Source: Methanobrevibacter ruminantium
GTDB taxonomy: Archaea; Methanobacteriota; Methanobacteria; Methanobacteriales; Methanobacteriaceae
DNA length: 64,000 bases
Assembly (NCBI GenBank): GCA_004553595.1
Contig: SFKZ01000003.1
Location: 81,709 to 145,708, forward strand
Reading direction: 5' to 3'
A program made the position numbers and the translations under genes. The notes beneath the pieces are model-generated. The model was not told the DNA's origin and searched no databases. It saw only the letters and a list, made by a program, of their open reading frames with translations. Shown one piece after another: positions 18,635-26,959 of the stretch. Positions within the stretch are counted from its first letter, which is position 1. Each line of letters starts with the position of its first letter.

Positions 18635-18910
18635 TAATTTTTCCTCCAATAATAAAAATAAATATAAATAAATTTTGATTTTTTTATTTGATTTTTTATT
18701 TTAATTAAATAAAAGTTTTTTAAAGTTTTAAATATAATTAAATCATATAAAAACTATAACTATAATTATATAAGTTGATATAATATATAAAATATTGCAT
18801 AAACATTATAGATAATCATTAAAAATCTAATAAAAAAAAATCTTTTTAATGTGTTTAAAAACAAATTTTAAAAATAATTCAATCATTAATAATTATTCAA
18901 GTGATAAAAT

Positions 18911-20923
18911 ATGAAATCAATGACAAATGTTGACATTTACACAATATGTCAGGAATTAAATGATTTGTTGGTTGGGGCAAGAGTGGATAAGTCATTCCAG
19001 CCTACTAAGGATACTGTGGTCATGAGATTCCATAAGGCAGGGACAGGAAGATTGGATCTTGTAATACAAGCTGGAAAAAGAATACATTTAAGCCAATATC
19101 CTTTAACAAACCCTCAAAACCCCCCAAGTTTTCCAATGCTTCTTAGAAAAATAGTGAAGGGAGCAAATGTAGTTAGCGTAGAGCAGCATAATTTTGACAG
19201 GGTTGTTGAAATCAAGATGAAAAAGGAAGAGACCTACACTCTTATTGTTGAGCTATTCTCTCAAGGAAACATCATACTCTTAAATGAATCCAATGAAATC
19301 ATTTTGCCTCTTAAGAGAAAGCATTGGAGCGATAGGGACATAAGCTCCAAAAAGGAATATGTATTCCCTATCGAAAATGGAATAAATCCAACCACATTGA
19401 CTATCGATGAATTCAAGGAAATTGTAAGTGGTGGGGAAGATGAAGAGATTGTAAGGGTTCTTGCAACAAATGGTCTTGGTAGCCTATATGCTGAAGAGAT
19501 CATGGCAAATACTGAAATAAGCAAGAAAGCATCATGTTCATCATTAAGTGCTGAGGAGATGAATATCATCTTCAACGCATTGAAATCAGTTTTTGAACCT
19601 TTGGAGAAAAGGCAGTTCACTCCAATGATTGTAAACAACCGAAAGGAAATAGAGAAACTGGAATTGGAGAATCCTGACAAGAAATACAAATCCAAGGAAG
19701 ATGTCATTTCAATCAAATTAAGCCAATATGAAGGATTTGAAGAGGAAAGCTTTGAAAGCTTCAATGAAGCCTGTGATGAATTCTATTCTTCCAAAGTGAA
19801 AAATGAAATTACAGGAATTCAGGAAGCGGCATGGAACAAAAAGGTTTCCAAATTTTCAAAAAGGCTTGAAAAGCAGGAAGAGACATTGCATAACTTTGAA
19901 AAAACAATTGAAGATTCCCAAATGAAAGGAGAATTTCTCTTTACAAATTACGTTCAAGTTGAAAACATATTAAATGTAATCAAAGGTGCAAGGGAAAAGG
20001 ACTATGGATGGAAAGAAATAGGAAAGACATTGAAGGATGCTAAAAAGTCTGGAATGGCTGATGCGCAGATATTCGAATCCATGGATCCTTTAGGAAACAT
20101 CACATTAAGAATAGATAATGTAAGCATAGCCCTGGACTCCAAGAAATCCATACCTGATAATGCTGAAGTCTACTATGAAAAGGCAAAGAAAGCTAAGCGA
20201 AAGATCAAGGGTGCATTAATCGCTATTGAAAACACCAAAAGACAGCTTGCGGATATGGAAGCCAAAAAGGAAAAGGCTATGGCAAATATCATGGTTCCAC
20301 AGAAGAGAGTCAAGAAGAATCTCAAGTGGTATGAGAAATTGAGATGGTTTGTATCAAGTGATGGAATTTTAGTTGTTTGCGGTAGAGATGCAGGTACCAA
20401 TGAAGCGGTTGTGAAGAAATATTTAGAACAAAATGATATTTATTTGCATGCGGATATACATGGTGCTCCATCAGTTGTAGCAAAAGTTCAATCCGATTCA
20501 TTAAATGACAATTTGCTTAAAGAATTAGGTGAGTTCTCAGCTTCCTTTTCAAGTGCTTGGTCGAAAAACTTCACATCTCAAGACGTCTATTGGGTGGAAC
20601 CGGACCAAGTTTCAAAAACCCCAGTTTCAGGAGAGTTTGTGCCAAAAGGTGCATTTATCATTCGTGGCCATAGAAACTATATTAGGGGAGCGAAACTTGA
20701 AATATCAATAGGCATTGTTGAATATGATGGTGAAAAGCGCATTATGGCTGGACCAACCGATGCAATGAAACATCATACCAATAAATTTGTAACAATAAAG
20801 CCAGGCTTTACCAAAAAGGAAAAAATAGCTAAGGAAATATTATCCAGAATCAACGAGGATAACCTATTGAGTCTAGATGATGTTGTGAGAGTATTGCCTA
20901 GTGGAAAATGTGATTTCGTTTAA
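18911..20923 (+). CDS. rqcH: NFACT family ribosome quality control protein (RqcH/Rqc2 homologue)
   Basis: The 670-residue protein has all NFACT parts. The N-terminal NFACT-N domain has MTNVDIYTICQELNDLLVGA and NPPSFPMLLRKIVKGANV; a long coiled-coil middle spans about residues 290-450; the NFACT-R (DUF814) domain has YEKLRWFVSSDGILVVCGRD, NDIYLHADIHGAPSVVAK and GAFIIRGHRNYIRGAKLEI. RqcH binds large ribosomal subunits with stalled peptidyl-tRNA and can direct C-terminal tailing. It is a single gene, convergent with a UPF0173 gene. Confidence 0.93.
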   Translation: MKSMTNVDIYTICQELNDLLVGARVDKSFQPTKDTVVMRFHKAGTGRLDLVIQAGKRIHLSQYPLTNPQNPPSFPMLLRKIVKGANVVSVEQHNFDRVVEIKMKKEETYTLIVELFSQGNIILLNESNEIILPLKRKHWSDRDISSKKEYVFPIENGINPTTLTIDEFKEIVSGGEDEEIVRVLATNGLGSLYAEEIMANTEISKKASCSSLSAEEMNIIFNALKSVFEPLEKRQFTPMIVNNRKEIEKLELENPDKKYKSKEDVISIKLSQYEGFEEESFESFNEACDEFYSSKVKNEITGIQEAAWNKKVSKFSKRLEKQEETLHNFEKTIEDSQMKGEFLFTNYVQVENILNVIKGAREKDYGWKEIGKTLKDAKKSGMADAQIFESMDPLGNITLRIDNVSIALDSKKSIPDNAEVYYEKAKKAKRKIKGALIAIENTKRQLADMEAKKEKAMANIMVPQKRVKKNLKWYEKLRWFVSSDGILVVCGRDAGTNEAVVKKYLEQNDIYLHADIHGAPSVVAKVQSDSLNDNLLKELGEFSASFSSAWSKNFTSQDVYWVEPDQVSKTPVSGEFVPKGAFIIRGHRNYIRGAKLEISIGIVEYDGEKRIMAGPTDAMKHHTNKFVTIKPGFTKKEKIAKEILSRINEDNLLSLDDVVRVLPSGKCDFV

Positions 20924-21054
20924 ATCCATTTTCATACTTTTTTAATAAAATAGAAAATTAACTAAAAATGCTAAAAATAAAAAAATAGTTAAAGATAGTT
21001 AAAAATAGAAAAAATATTAAGAAATAATTAAAATATTAAAAAATTATTAAAAAT

Positions 21055-21078
21055 ATTCAAACTTTTTAAAGTTTGAAT
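21055..21078. terminator. Bidirectional terminator hairpin
   Basis: Perfect 11-base arms (ATTCAAACTTT/AAAGTTTGAAT) with a two-base loop between the convergent NFACT and UPF0173 genes. The right arm touches the UPF0173 stop codon. Confidence 0.65.
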
Positions 21079-21794
21079 TATTCTTCTTTTTCAAAATCAG
21101 GTTTGTAATATTCCAATGGATTCATGACTACAACATCAACCTTTGGATGAAGTTGATTTACAAAATTGGAAAATACTGCAGGGTCCTGTTCAATTACAGG
21201 GAAAGTGTTGTAATGCATTGGAATAACAACTTTTGGAGCTAACCACATTGCTGCAAGCGCTCCTTCAAATGGACCCATGGTAAACTTATCTCCAATTGGA
21301 ACCATTGCAATATCCGGCTTATAGATTTTTCCTATGACCTTTTCCATATCAGAGAACAATCCAGTATCTCCTGCATGGAATACCTTTGTACCGTCTTCAA
21401 AAGTGAATAGGAAACTTCCAGGGCCACCAGCAGGACGAATCTCTTCAGTGAAATCAATAGAAGAAGAGTGTTTTGCATCTAACATAGTGATTTTGATTCC
21501 TTGAATAAAAACAGAACCTCCAGTGTTCATGCTGACACAGTCAAATCCTTGTTCACCTAAGAATAAGGAGATCTCATGGTTTGCAACAAGAGTTGCATTT
21601 GTATTGTTAGCTATTTCCATTGCATCTCCAAAATGGTCAGAGTGACCATGAGTTATGCATATGATATTTGCTTCCAATTCCTCAACAGGAAGAGGGCAAG
21701 CAGGATTATTGCTAATAAATGGATCAACCAATATCTTTACTCCTTCATCACTGATCAATTCAAATGCAGAATGACCTAACCATCTAATTTCCAT
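21078..21794 (-). CDS. UPF0173 metal-dependent hydrolase (metallo-beta-lactamase fold)
   Basis: The 238-residue protein starts MEIRWLGHSAFELISDEGVK and has the metal-binding motif ITHGHSDHFGDA (HxHxDH), KVFHAGDTGLFSDM and MVPIGDKFTMGP, followed by VVIPMHYNTFP. This is the UPF0173/UlaG-like group; family members are candidate lactonases or phosphodiesterases, but the substrate here is unknown. It is 49 bases downstream of the large membrane-anchored protein at 21844 and could be co-transcribed with it. Confidence 0.92.
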   Translation of the reverse strand: MEIRWLGHSAFELISDEGVKILVDPFISNNPACPLPVEELEANIICITHGHSDHFGDAMEIANNTNATLVANHEISLFLGEQGFDCVSMNTGGSVFIQGIKITMLDAKHSSSIDFTEEIRPAGGPGSFLFTFEDGTKVFHAGDTGLFSDMEKVIGKIYKPDIAMVPIGDKFTMGPFEGALAAMWLAPKVVIPMHYNTFPVIEQDPAVFSNFVNQLHPKVDVVVMNPLEYYKPDFEKEE

Positions 21795-21843
21795 AATTTC
21801 ACCTTTTCAATATCATTAGTTTATAAAAGTAAAAAAAATCAAT

Positions 21844-23634
21844 TTAATTATTGTTTTCAACAAGTGCACCAATATCCAAGCCATTAGCCAATTTCCAAGA
21901 GGATTCGAATAATTCCTTGATGTTTTCCACTGATTCCACATCATCATAAACTGCACCATATTCAAAATCATCCTCATCTATGCTGTTGGATATCAATAAT
22001 GCATGAGATGTATCTCCAATTAAGTTAAATGATTCTACAGAATCTAAAGTCTTGATTTCAACTCCTTTCTTAATGAGGGAACTTAATAAGAGAACATATG
22101 AAATATCCTCCAAATCAAATTCCTCAATAATCACTCTTGATTTGATTTTTGTAAGGCTTGAGAGGAATCTGTCACCCATATCCTTAATTGTTGGAGCTTC
22201 CAATAAGATCTCTTCTTTAGAATGACTTGCAACCTCTTCAAAAGCTTCCTGTGAAGTTAAGATTCCTTTTTCACAAATGACATAACTATTCAATAATTTT
22301 GGAATAGGAATTGATTCCGGATTATTAGGGTCAATTGTAATTGTCTCATCAGAGGTACCTGCAATTTCAGAAACAGGCACAACTGGAAATTCCTCTGCCA
22401 CAGTTGGTGTGTGGACTTTTGGAACAGGTCTAGGAATTTCCCCAATCTCAACTTTAGGTTTTGAATCATCAATCTTGGAAGATTTCTTATGAGGTCTGGA
22501 TAAATTAGTATTAGCCTCTTTCTTAGAAGCTATTGGATTTGTAGAAGCAATGGATGTTGGTCTTGGCAAGTTTTCAACATCAATAGCTGAATCAGGAGTA
22601 ATATATCCTAAATCATCAGCAACTTTAACATCAGATTGGGAATCCTCTTCAATTGGTTCTTCCACATAATCCTCATAGACGATGCCATGTTCCTCTCTAT
22701 AACCCTCATCCGCATAGATAGGGGTTATGAAATCTTCTTCGCGGGATTCATCATAAATCACATTATTGTAAAGAGTATTTCCAGATTGAGACAAATTATA
22801 AACCGGTTCTTCTTGTGGCTCTAAATCAATCTCATCAATAGGCATTATGATTTCTTCATCAATGGTTTTAGGCATTAGGCTGTAACTTTCATCAGATACA
22901 TCGTTGTCATAAACTGTTTCCGCTTCACCAACACTTGCCAAGGCCTTTGAAATCTCAAGAGACCTTTTAGGAGCATCAGCAAGATTGATTGTTTCTTTGG
23001 ATTTCCTTTTTGGCCTGCGGGTAACTCTCATAGGCTTTTCATAATTAGGTGTGAAGTAAACAGTATCAGGATTGGATTCCTCTTGATCTTCTAAATAACC
23101 ATAACTTCTCTTTTTAGGATTGTTAGACTTTCTAATAGATGGGAGTTTAAATTTAGGCTTTTCTTCATTTACTGGTTTAGTCTTGAGAACCTGTTTGGAT
23201 TGATCCAGTGGTTCGCTGAATCTTGTCTTGGTTTCTGTTTGTTGACTTGTATTTAAGTACTCATCAAGAGTCATTGAAGATGAATCATCCCGAGGTTTTA
23301 AAATTGATTTGGATCTTGAATTGGAATTGGAACTGCCATCCAATTTGGAATTAACTAAATCCTCAACCTCTTTAGCACTTTCCATTACACGTGAAAAAGT
23401 GTCATTTTTAGACCTTTGATTCAATTTATTGCGCCTTGAATTCCTATTCAAGCCTCTTGAGTCTATAATTCTTAAGATAAATGCTGGAAGTAATTTGTAT
23501 AAACCGAAAATGGTGATTAAAACACCTATGATTAGAATTAAATCTATTAGACGATAAACGATACTTCCATAAACAAGAACTAAACCAATGACTGTTAATA
23601 AAATACCAGTAAATATATCTAACGAATCTGCCAA
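21844..23634 (-). CDS. Membrane-anchored protein with long disordered linker, unknown
   Basis: The 596-residue protein has two membrane helices at the N-terminus (IFTGILLTVIGLVLVYGSIV and LILIIGVLITIFGLYKLLP). A linker of about 370 residues rich in Ser, Lys, Glu and Pro follows. The C-terminal domain of about 150 residues has EILLEAPTIKDMGDRFLSS and LLLSSLIKKGVEIKTLDSV, then SHALLISNSIDEDDFEYGAV. The C-terminal pattern resembles PLD-like/TrmB effector domains without a visible HKD catalytic motif, so it may bind rather than cut. The start is TTG, six bases after GGTG. Confidence 0.75.
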   Translation of the reverse strand: MADSLDIFTGILLTVIGLVLVYGSIVYRLIDLILIIGVLITIFGLYKLLPAFILRIIDSRGLNRNSRRNKLNQRSKNDTFSRVMESAKEVEDLVNSKLDGSSNSNSRSKSILKPRDDSSSMTLDEYLNTSQQTETKTRFSEPLDQSKQVLKTKPVNEEKPKFKLPSIRKSNNPKKRSYGYLEDQEESNPDTVYFTPNYEKPMRVTRRPKRKSKETINLADAPKRSLEISKALASVGEAETVYDNDVSDESYSLMPKTIDEEIIMPIDEIDLEPQEEPVYNLSQSGNTLYNNVIYDESREEDFITPIYADEGYREEHGIVYEDYVEEPIEEDSQSDVKVADDLGYITPDSAIDVENLPRPTSIASTNPIASKKEANTNLSRPHKKSSKIDDSKPKVEIGEIPRPVPKVHTPTVAEEFPVVPVSEIAGTSDETITIDPNNPESIPIPKLLNSYVICEKGILTSQEAFEEVASHSKEEILLEAPTIKDMGDRFLSSLTKIKSRVIIEEFDLEDISYVLLLSSLIKKGVEIKTLDSVESFNLIGDTSHALLISNSIDEDDFEYGAVYDDVESVENIKELFESSWKLANGLDIGALVENNN

Positions 23635-24091
23635 TTAACCCACCTAAAAATATAAGTATAATCAATTAAATGGTTAAATTAAGATTTTAATAAAAAATTA
23701 ACCATTATTAATATTTATATATAATATTAATCATTTATATAATTTTGTTTTTAATGAATGAAAAAAGGCTTAAAAATTAGTAAAAAAACTAGATTACAAT
23801 ATAAAATTGATTAAAATAAAAAATCTGTGATTAATTCCTATTCTCAAATAAATAAAAACAAAATTAAATAAAATTTAAGAGAATAGGCAATTTATATGAA
23901 TATTGTAAAATTCAAAAATGATTATAATATTTTAAAATGAATAAAAAAGATAATATGAATGTTAAATTTATATTAAAAAGTAAATCATATTTTATTTTTA
24001 ATATTAATCTCAAATTGTTTCCCAAATTAGAAAAAAAGACAATACTTAAATAATAAGTCATTGAAATTATTTAACAAAATGAGGTGAAAAC
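23635..24091. promoter_or_regulatory. Divergent AT-rich spacer upstream of the pilin genes
   Basis: About 450 bases with no supported coding frame lie between the minus-strand membrane protein and the pilin pair. TATA-like tracts occur near 23716-23730 and 23970-24000. GAGGTGAAAAC precedes the pilin ATG. No repeats were noticed. Confidence 0.45.
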
Positions 24092-24352
24092 ATGACTTTT
24101 GAAAAATATAAAAATGAAAATGGCATACACTTAAGTGAAAGTATAAAATATAATATTAAATCAAGTATCAAAGCTATTTCCAAGGACAATTCAGGCCAAG
24201 GAGCTGCAGAATATATCCTATTATTTGGAGGAGTAATTGTAATAGCTTTAGCAGGGCTTTTGATTTATAGATCTTACTTCAGTAACAATGCAAGTGGATT
24301 GAATGCTACACAGGATATAAGTTCCATTAGAAACAATGTAAGCATGTATTAA
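24092..24352 (+). CDS. Class III signal peptide pilin-like protein
   Basis: The 86-residue protein has a charged N-terminus, then the class III prepilin cleavage and hydrophobic motif SGQGAAEYILLFGGVIVIAL (Q-x-x-x-E). Such prepilins are cut by the EppA-type peptidase before the conserved Gln and assemble through the hydrophobic helix. The mature part is short (about 45 residues). GAGGTG lies five bases before ATG. A second pilin-like gene follows 38 bases downstream. Confidence 0.87.
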   Translation: MTFEKYKNENGIHLSESIKYNIKSSIKAISKDNSGQGAAEYILLFGGVIVIALAGLLIYRSYFSNNASGLNATQDISSIRNNVSMY

Positions 24353-24390
24353 ATTGAATAAACATTGCATATGTCTTAAATGGTAAAATA

Positions 24391-24585
24391 ATGAAAGCGC
24401 TAAAACATCTTAAATTGGACAACAGAGGCCAAACAAGCGTTGAAGTAATTTTATTATTAGGTTCGATTTTAATGATTTCAATCATTTGCGGAACTTACAT
24501 CTATAAAATCAACTTGGAAATCAATGATCTATTCAATCAAACGCTTTCTAAAGGAAGACTTTTTTTATTTAATAAGTTAAATTAA
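24391..24585 (+). CDS. Class III signal peptide pilin-like protein (short)
   Basis: The 64-residue product has the class III motif RGQTSVEVILLLGSILMISI after a basic leader (MKALKHLKLD). The mature protein would be only about 50 residues, the size of a minor pilin or anchor subunit. It is probably co-transcribed with the pilin gene just upstream. No prepilin peptidase or assembly ATPase is nearby. Confidence 0.83.
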   Translation: MKALKHLKLDNRGQTSVEVILLLGSILMISIICGTYIYKINLEINDLFNQTLSKGRLFLFNKLN

Positions 24586-24856
24586 AATAAAATATCCTGG
24601 TAAAAATCCTAAAAATAATTTATAAATACATAATATAAAAAGTCTTGAAATAAGCAAGATAAGTAAAACAAAAAAATTTATAAAATTAATAAATAGTAAA
24701 AAAAAATAAAAAATAAAAAATAATAAATCTTTCTAACTAAATAGAAAACCCCCGCAAACTAATTGTCAAATGGAGATTTTATTATTTTGTAAATATGAGA
24801 ATATGATAGATTGAAAAAAGGAATTTAATTGAATAAAATTAAATGATTTATTCAAT

Positions 24857-25825
24857 CTAATCAAGTAATCTTTCTAAAGTTGCTTTCCAAGAAGCTGAGG
24901 AAACATTGGTTAATTTCATGTCAGTTCTTTTTACAACAATTCTTTCTTGAGGACATACTTTAGTACATGCACCACATAAAACACAGTATTCATCATTGAA
25001 TTTAGCAACATTGTCTTCAAGAACAATTGCATTACATGCACAAAGGTCTACACAGGATCCACAACCTACACAGTCTTCTTCTGTAGTGGTTATTTCACCT
25101 TCAAATGGTTTAGTGACTTCTGCTGCATCTACAGGACAGATTTCCTTACACCATCCACAGTTGATACAATCGGATCCAATGAATATGTCACCAGTGATTG
25201 CAGGCTTTTCAATTTCTTCACTATGCATACAGGTAACACATACGGTTTTGATTGCTTCTTGAGGACATACTCTCTTACATACTCCACAGTAGACACACTT
25301 ATCCTCATCCACTTCAATGGAACAAGCATCAGGAGTATTTACAACAGTGATTGCATCTGCAGGACATAATTCAGCACAAGCACTACAATAGATACATTCC
25401 CCATCGTTTATTGAAATTTCACCTTTTAACAAGTCATTTCTATCCGGCAATTCCCTTTTGAACAATATTGCATCTTGAGGACATGCTACAGTACATCTTC
25501 CACAGAATTCACATGATTCATCATCAATTGCAGATTCATGAGTCCATGTTGGATAAGCAGCCAAGTCTTTAGAACTTGAACCATCAATTTCAAAGTCCAA
25601 TGCTCCAAATGGGCAAGCAGATGCACATAAACCACAAATAACACAAGTTTCTTCATCTATTGCAAGCTTGTTTCCTTCTACCTGACCTCTTGCAATACCT
25701 AAAACATCCCCTAAAGCTAAGGAGCTGGTCGGACAAGAGTCAGCACATATTCCACATGCTAAACATACATTATTATCATAAGATAATTTTCTTGTTTCGC
25801 TTCCATCTCTTTGAATAAAAATCAT
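24857..25825 (-). CDS. Polyferredoxin with eight 4Fe-4S motifs, FwdF-like
   Basis: I count eight CxxCxxCxxxC motifs over 322 residues, for example CLACGICADSCP, CEFCGRCTVACP, CVYCGVCKRVCP and CVLCGACTKVCP; the seventh ends CAC instead of CP. An additional CVTC pair lies between motifs five and six. Eight clusters and this length fit FwdF, the electron-carrying subunit of tungsten formylmethanofuran dehydrogenase, but other methanogen polyferredoxins (EhbK, MvhB) have related layouts. It is isolated from other fwd genes. The symbol is withheld for that reason. Confidence 0.8.
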   Translation of the reverse strand: MIFIQRDGSETRKLSYDNNVCLACGICADSCPTSSLALGDVLGIARGQVEGNKLAIDEETCVICGLCASACPFGALDFEIDGSSSKDLAAYPTWTHESAIDDESCEFCGRCTVACPQDAILFKRELPDRNDLLKGEISINDGECIYCSACAELCPADAITVVNTPDACSIEVDEDKCVYCGVCKRVCPQEAIKTVCVTCMHSEEIEKPAITGDIFIGSDCINCGWCKEICPVDAAEVTKPFEGEITTTEEDCVGCGSCVDLCACNAIVLEDNVAKFNDEYCVLCGACTKVCPQERIVVKRTDMKLTNVSSASWKATLERLLD

Positions 25826-26184
25826 AACAATCCCACACTTAAGTAATTATCTAATTGTTATATAATATAAAGTATAATAAATAATTTTAATATATTTAAT
25901 ACTATATTTATCGACATGAATATATAAACATAACGATTTAATTTTAAGGTCTGCTTAAAAATTTTTGAAAATTTCATGAATTTTTGAAAAATAATTAATT
26001 TAAAAAGGTTAAATAAATAAAAAAAGACAAATAATAGGTTAAATTAAAAATAAATGATAAAATATCTCTTAAAAAAAAGTTATAAAAAATATATAAAAAT
26101 AAGGCACTTAACCGCTAAAAGTAATAAAAAGTAATAAAACTAATAAAAACTAATAAAAACTAATAACATAAAAAAATGGAATCT
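25826..26184 (-). promoter_or_regulatory. Promoter region of the polyferredoxin gene
   Basis: This non-coding spacer lies between coaD and the polyferredoxin gene. On the minus strand TTTATATATTC (about 25920-25930) and a second TATA-like stretch near 25862-25872 are candidate TATA boxes. Close to coaD a tandem ACTAATAAAA repeat (four units, about 26138-26166) occurs; this may only reflect base composition. Confidence 0.4.
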
Positions 26185-26640
26185 TTAAATTAATTCCCCT
26201 TTTTGATTGATTTTTCCTTGACGTATACGAGTGGAAGAAATAGGTATTCCATCATCGGCCAAGACAAAGCTTACAACAACAATATCAAGAGGTTTCATGC
26301 CTTTACTGACTCGAATCTCATTGATTTTTACAGCATTAGGTTCAGTTTCCTCACTTACAACAATAGCATCATAATTTTCATCATGAATTGTTGGCCCATA
26401 GGGATCATCCAAACGAGAAATATGGAAATTCTTATACTTTGTACCTAAAAAATCATTTAAATTAGCCATACGAACATCACAGGAGTCAACATCCCCTTCC
26501 TTATTGCATGCAAAAACATTGGAAGTCACTCCTATTTCAACATTTTCACCAATTTCAAAAGCCTTGGCAATCAAGCTTCTATGGCCATAATGAAATTTGT
26601 CAAATGTTCCCCCAACAGCTACTCGTTTATACTTTGCCAT
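26185..26640 (-). CDS. coaD: Phosphopantetheine adenylyltransferase (archaeal type)
   Basis: The 151-residue nucleotidyltransferase has GGTFDKFHYGHRSLIAKAFE (the TxGxH-type HxGH site as HYGH) and ISSTRIRQGKIN (the ISSTRI motif). It transfers AMP from ATP to 4'-phosphopantetheine in coenzyme A synthesis. The start at MAKYKR (ATG 26640) is preferred over an upstream codon at 26652, because it matches the family N-terminus. Confidence 0.92.
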   Translation of the reverse strand: MAKYKRVAVGGTFDKFHYGHRSLIAKAFEIGENVEIGVTSNVFACNKEGDVDSCDVRMANLNDFLGTKYKNFHISRLDDPYGPTIHDENYDAIVVSEETEPNAVKINEIRVSKGMKPLDIVVVSFVLADDGIPISSTRIRQGKINQKGELI

Positions 26641-26959
26641 AATAATCAACAAATATTTGTTAAAAACAGTTTTTATAAAAAAATCAATTAATCTACAATT
26701 TAAATTTAAATTTAAAGTTATATAAACTTAATGAAAAAAGTTAAAAATAGCTAGAAAAACTTAAATTGAAAAATATTTAAAATTAATAAAAATAAATAAA
26801 AATAGAATTAAAATAAATTAAAAATAATAAAAATAGAATTAAAATAAATTAAAAATAATTAAAATAAATAATTTAATTAAAAAATATTTAAAAAAATAAA
26901 ATTATAGAATAAAACTTTAAAAGAATTATTCTATCTCTCCAATCAAATAATCAATAAAT
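26641..26959. other. Non-coding AT-rich spacer
   Basis: It lies downstream of the transglutaminase surface gene and upstream of coaD. It holds a tandem repeat of about 27 bases around AAATAGAATTAAAATAAATT (two near-identical copies, about 26799-26856). No coding frame or hairpin with a clear T-run was found. Confidence 0.4.

Noticed and set aside
26130..26170. ACTAATAAAA tandem repeat as regulatory array
   Set aside because: Short, near-random A/T composition and no fixed position relative to a promoter.
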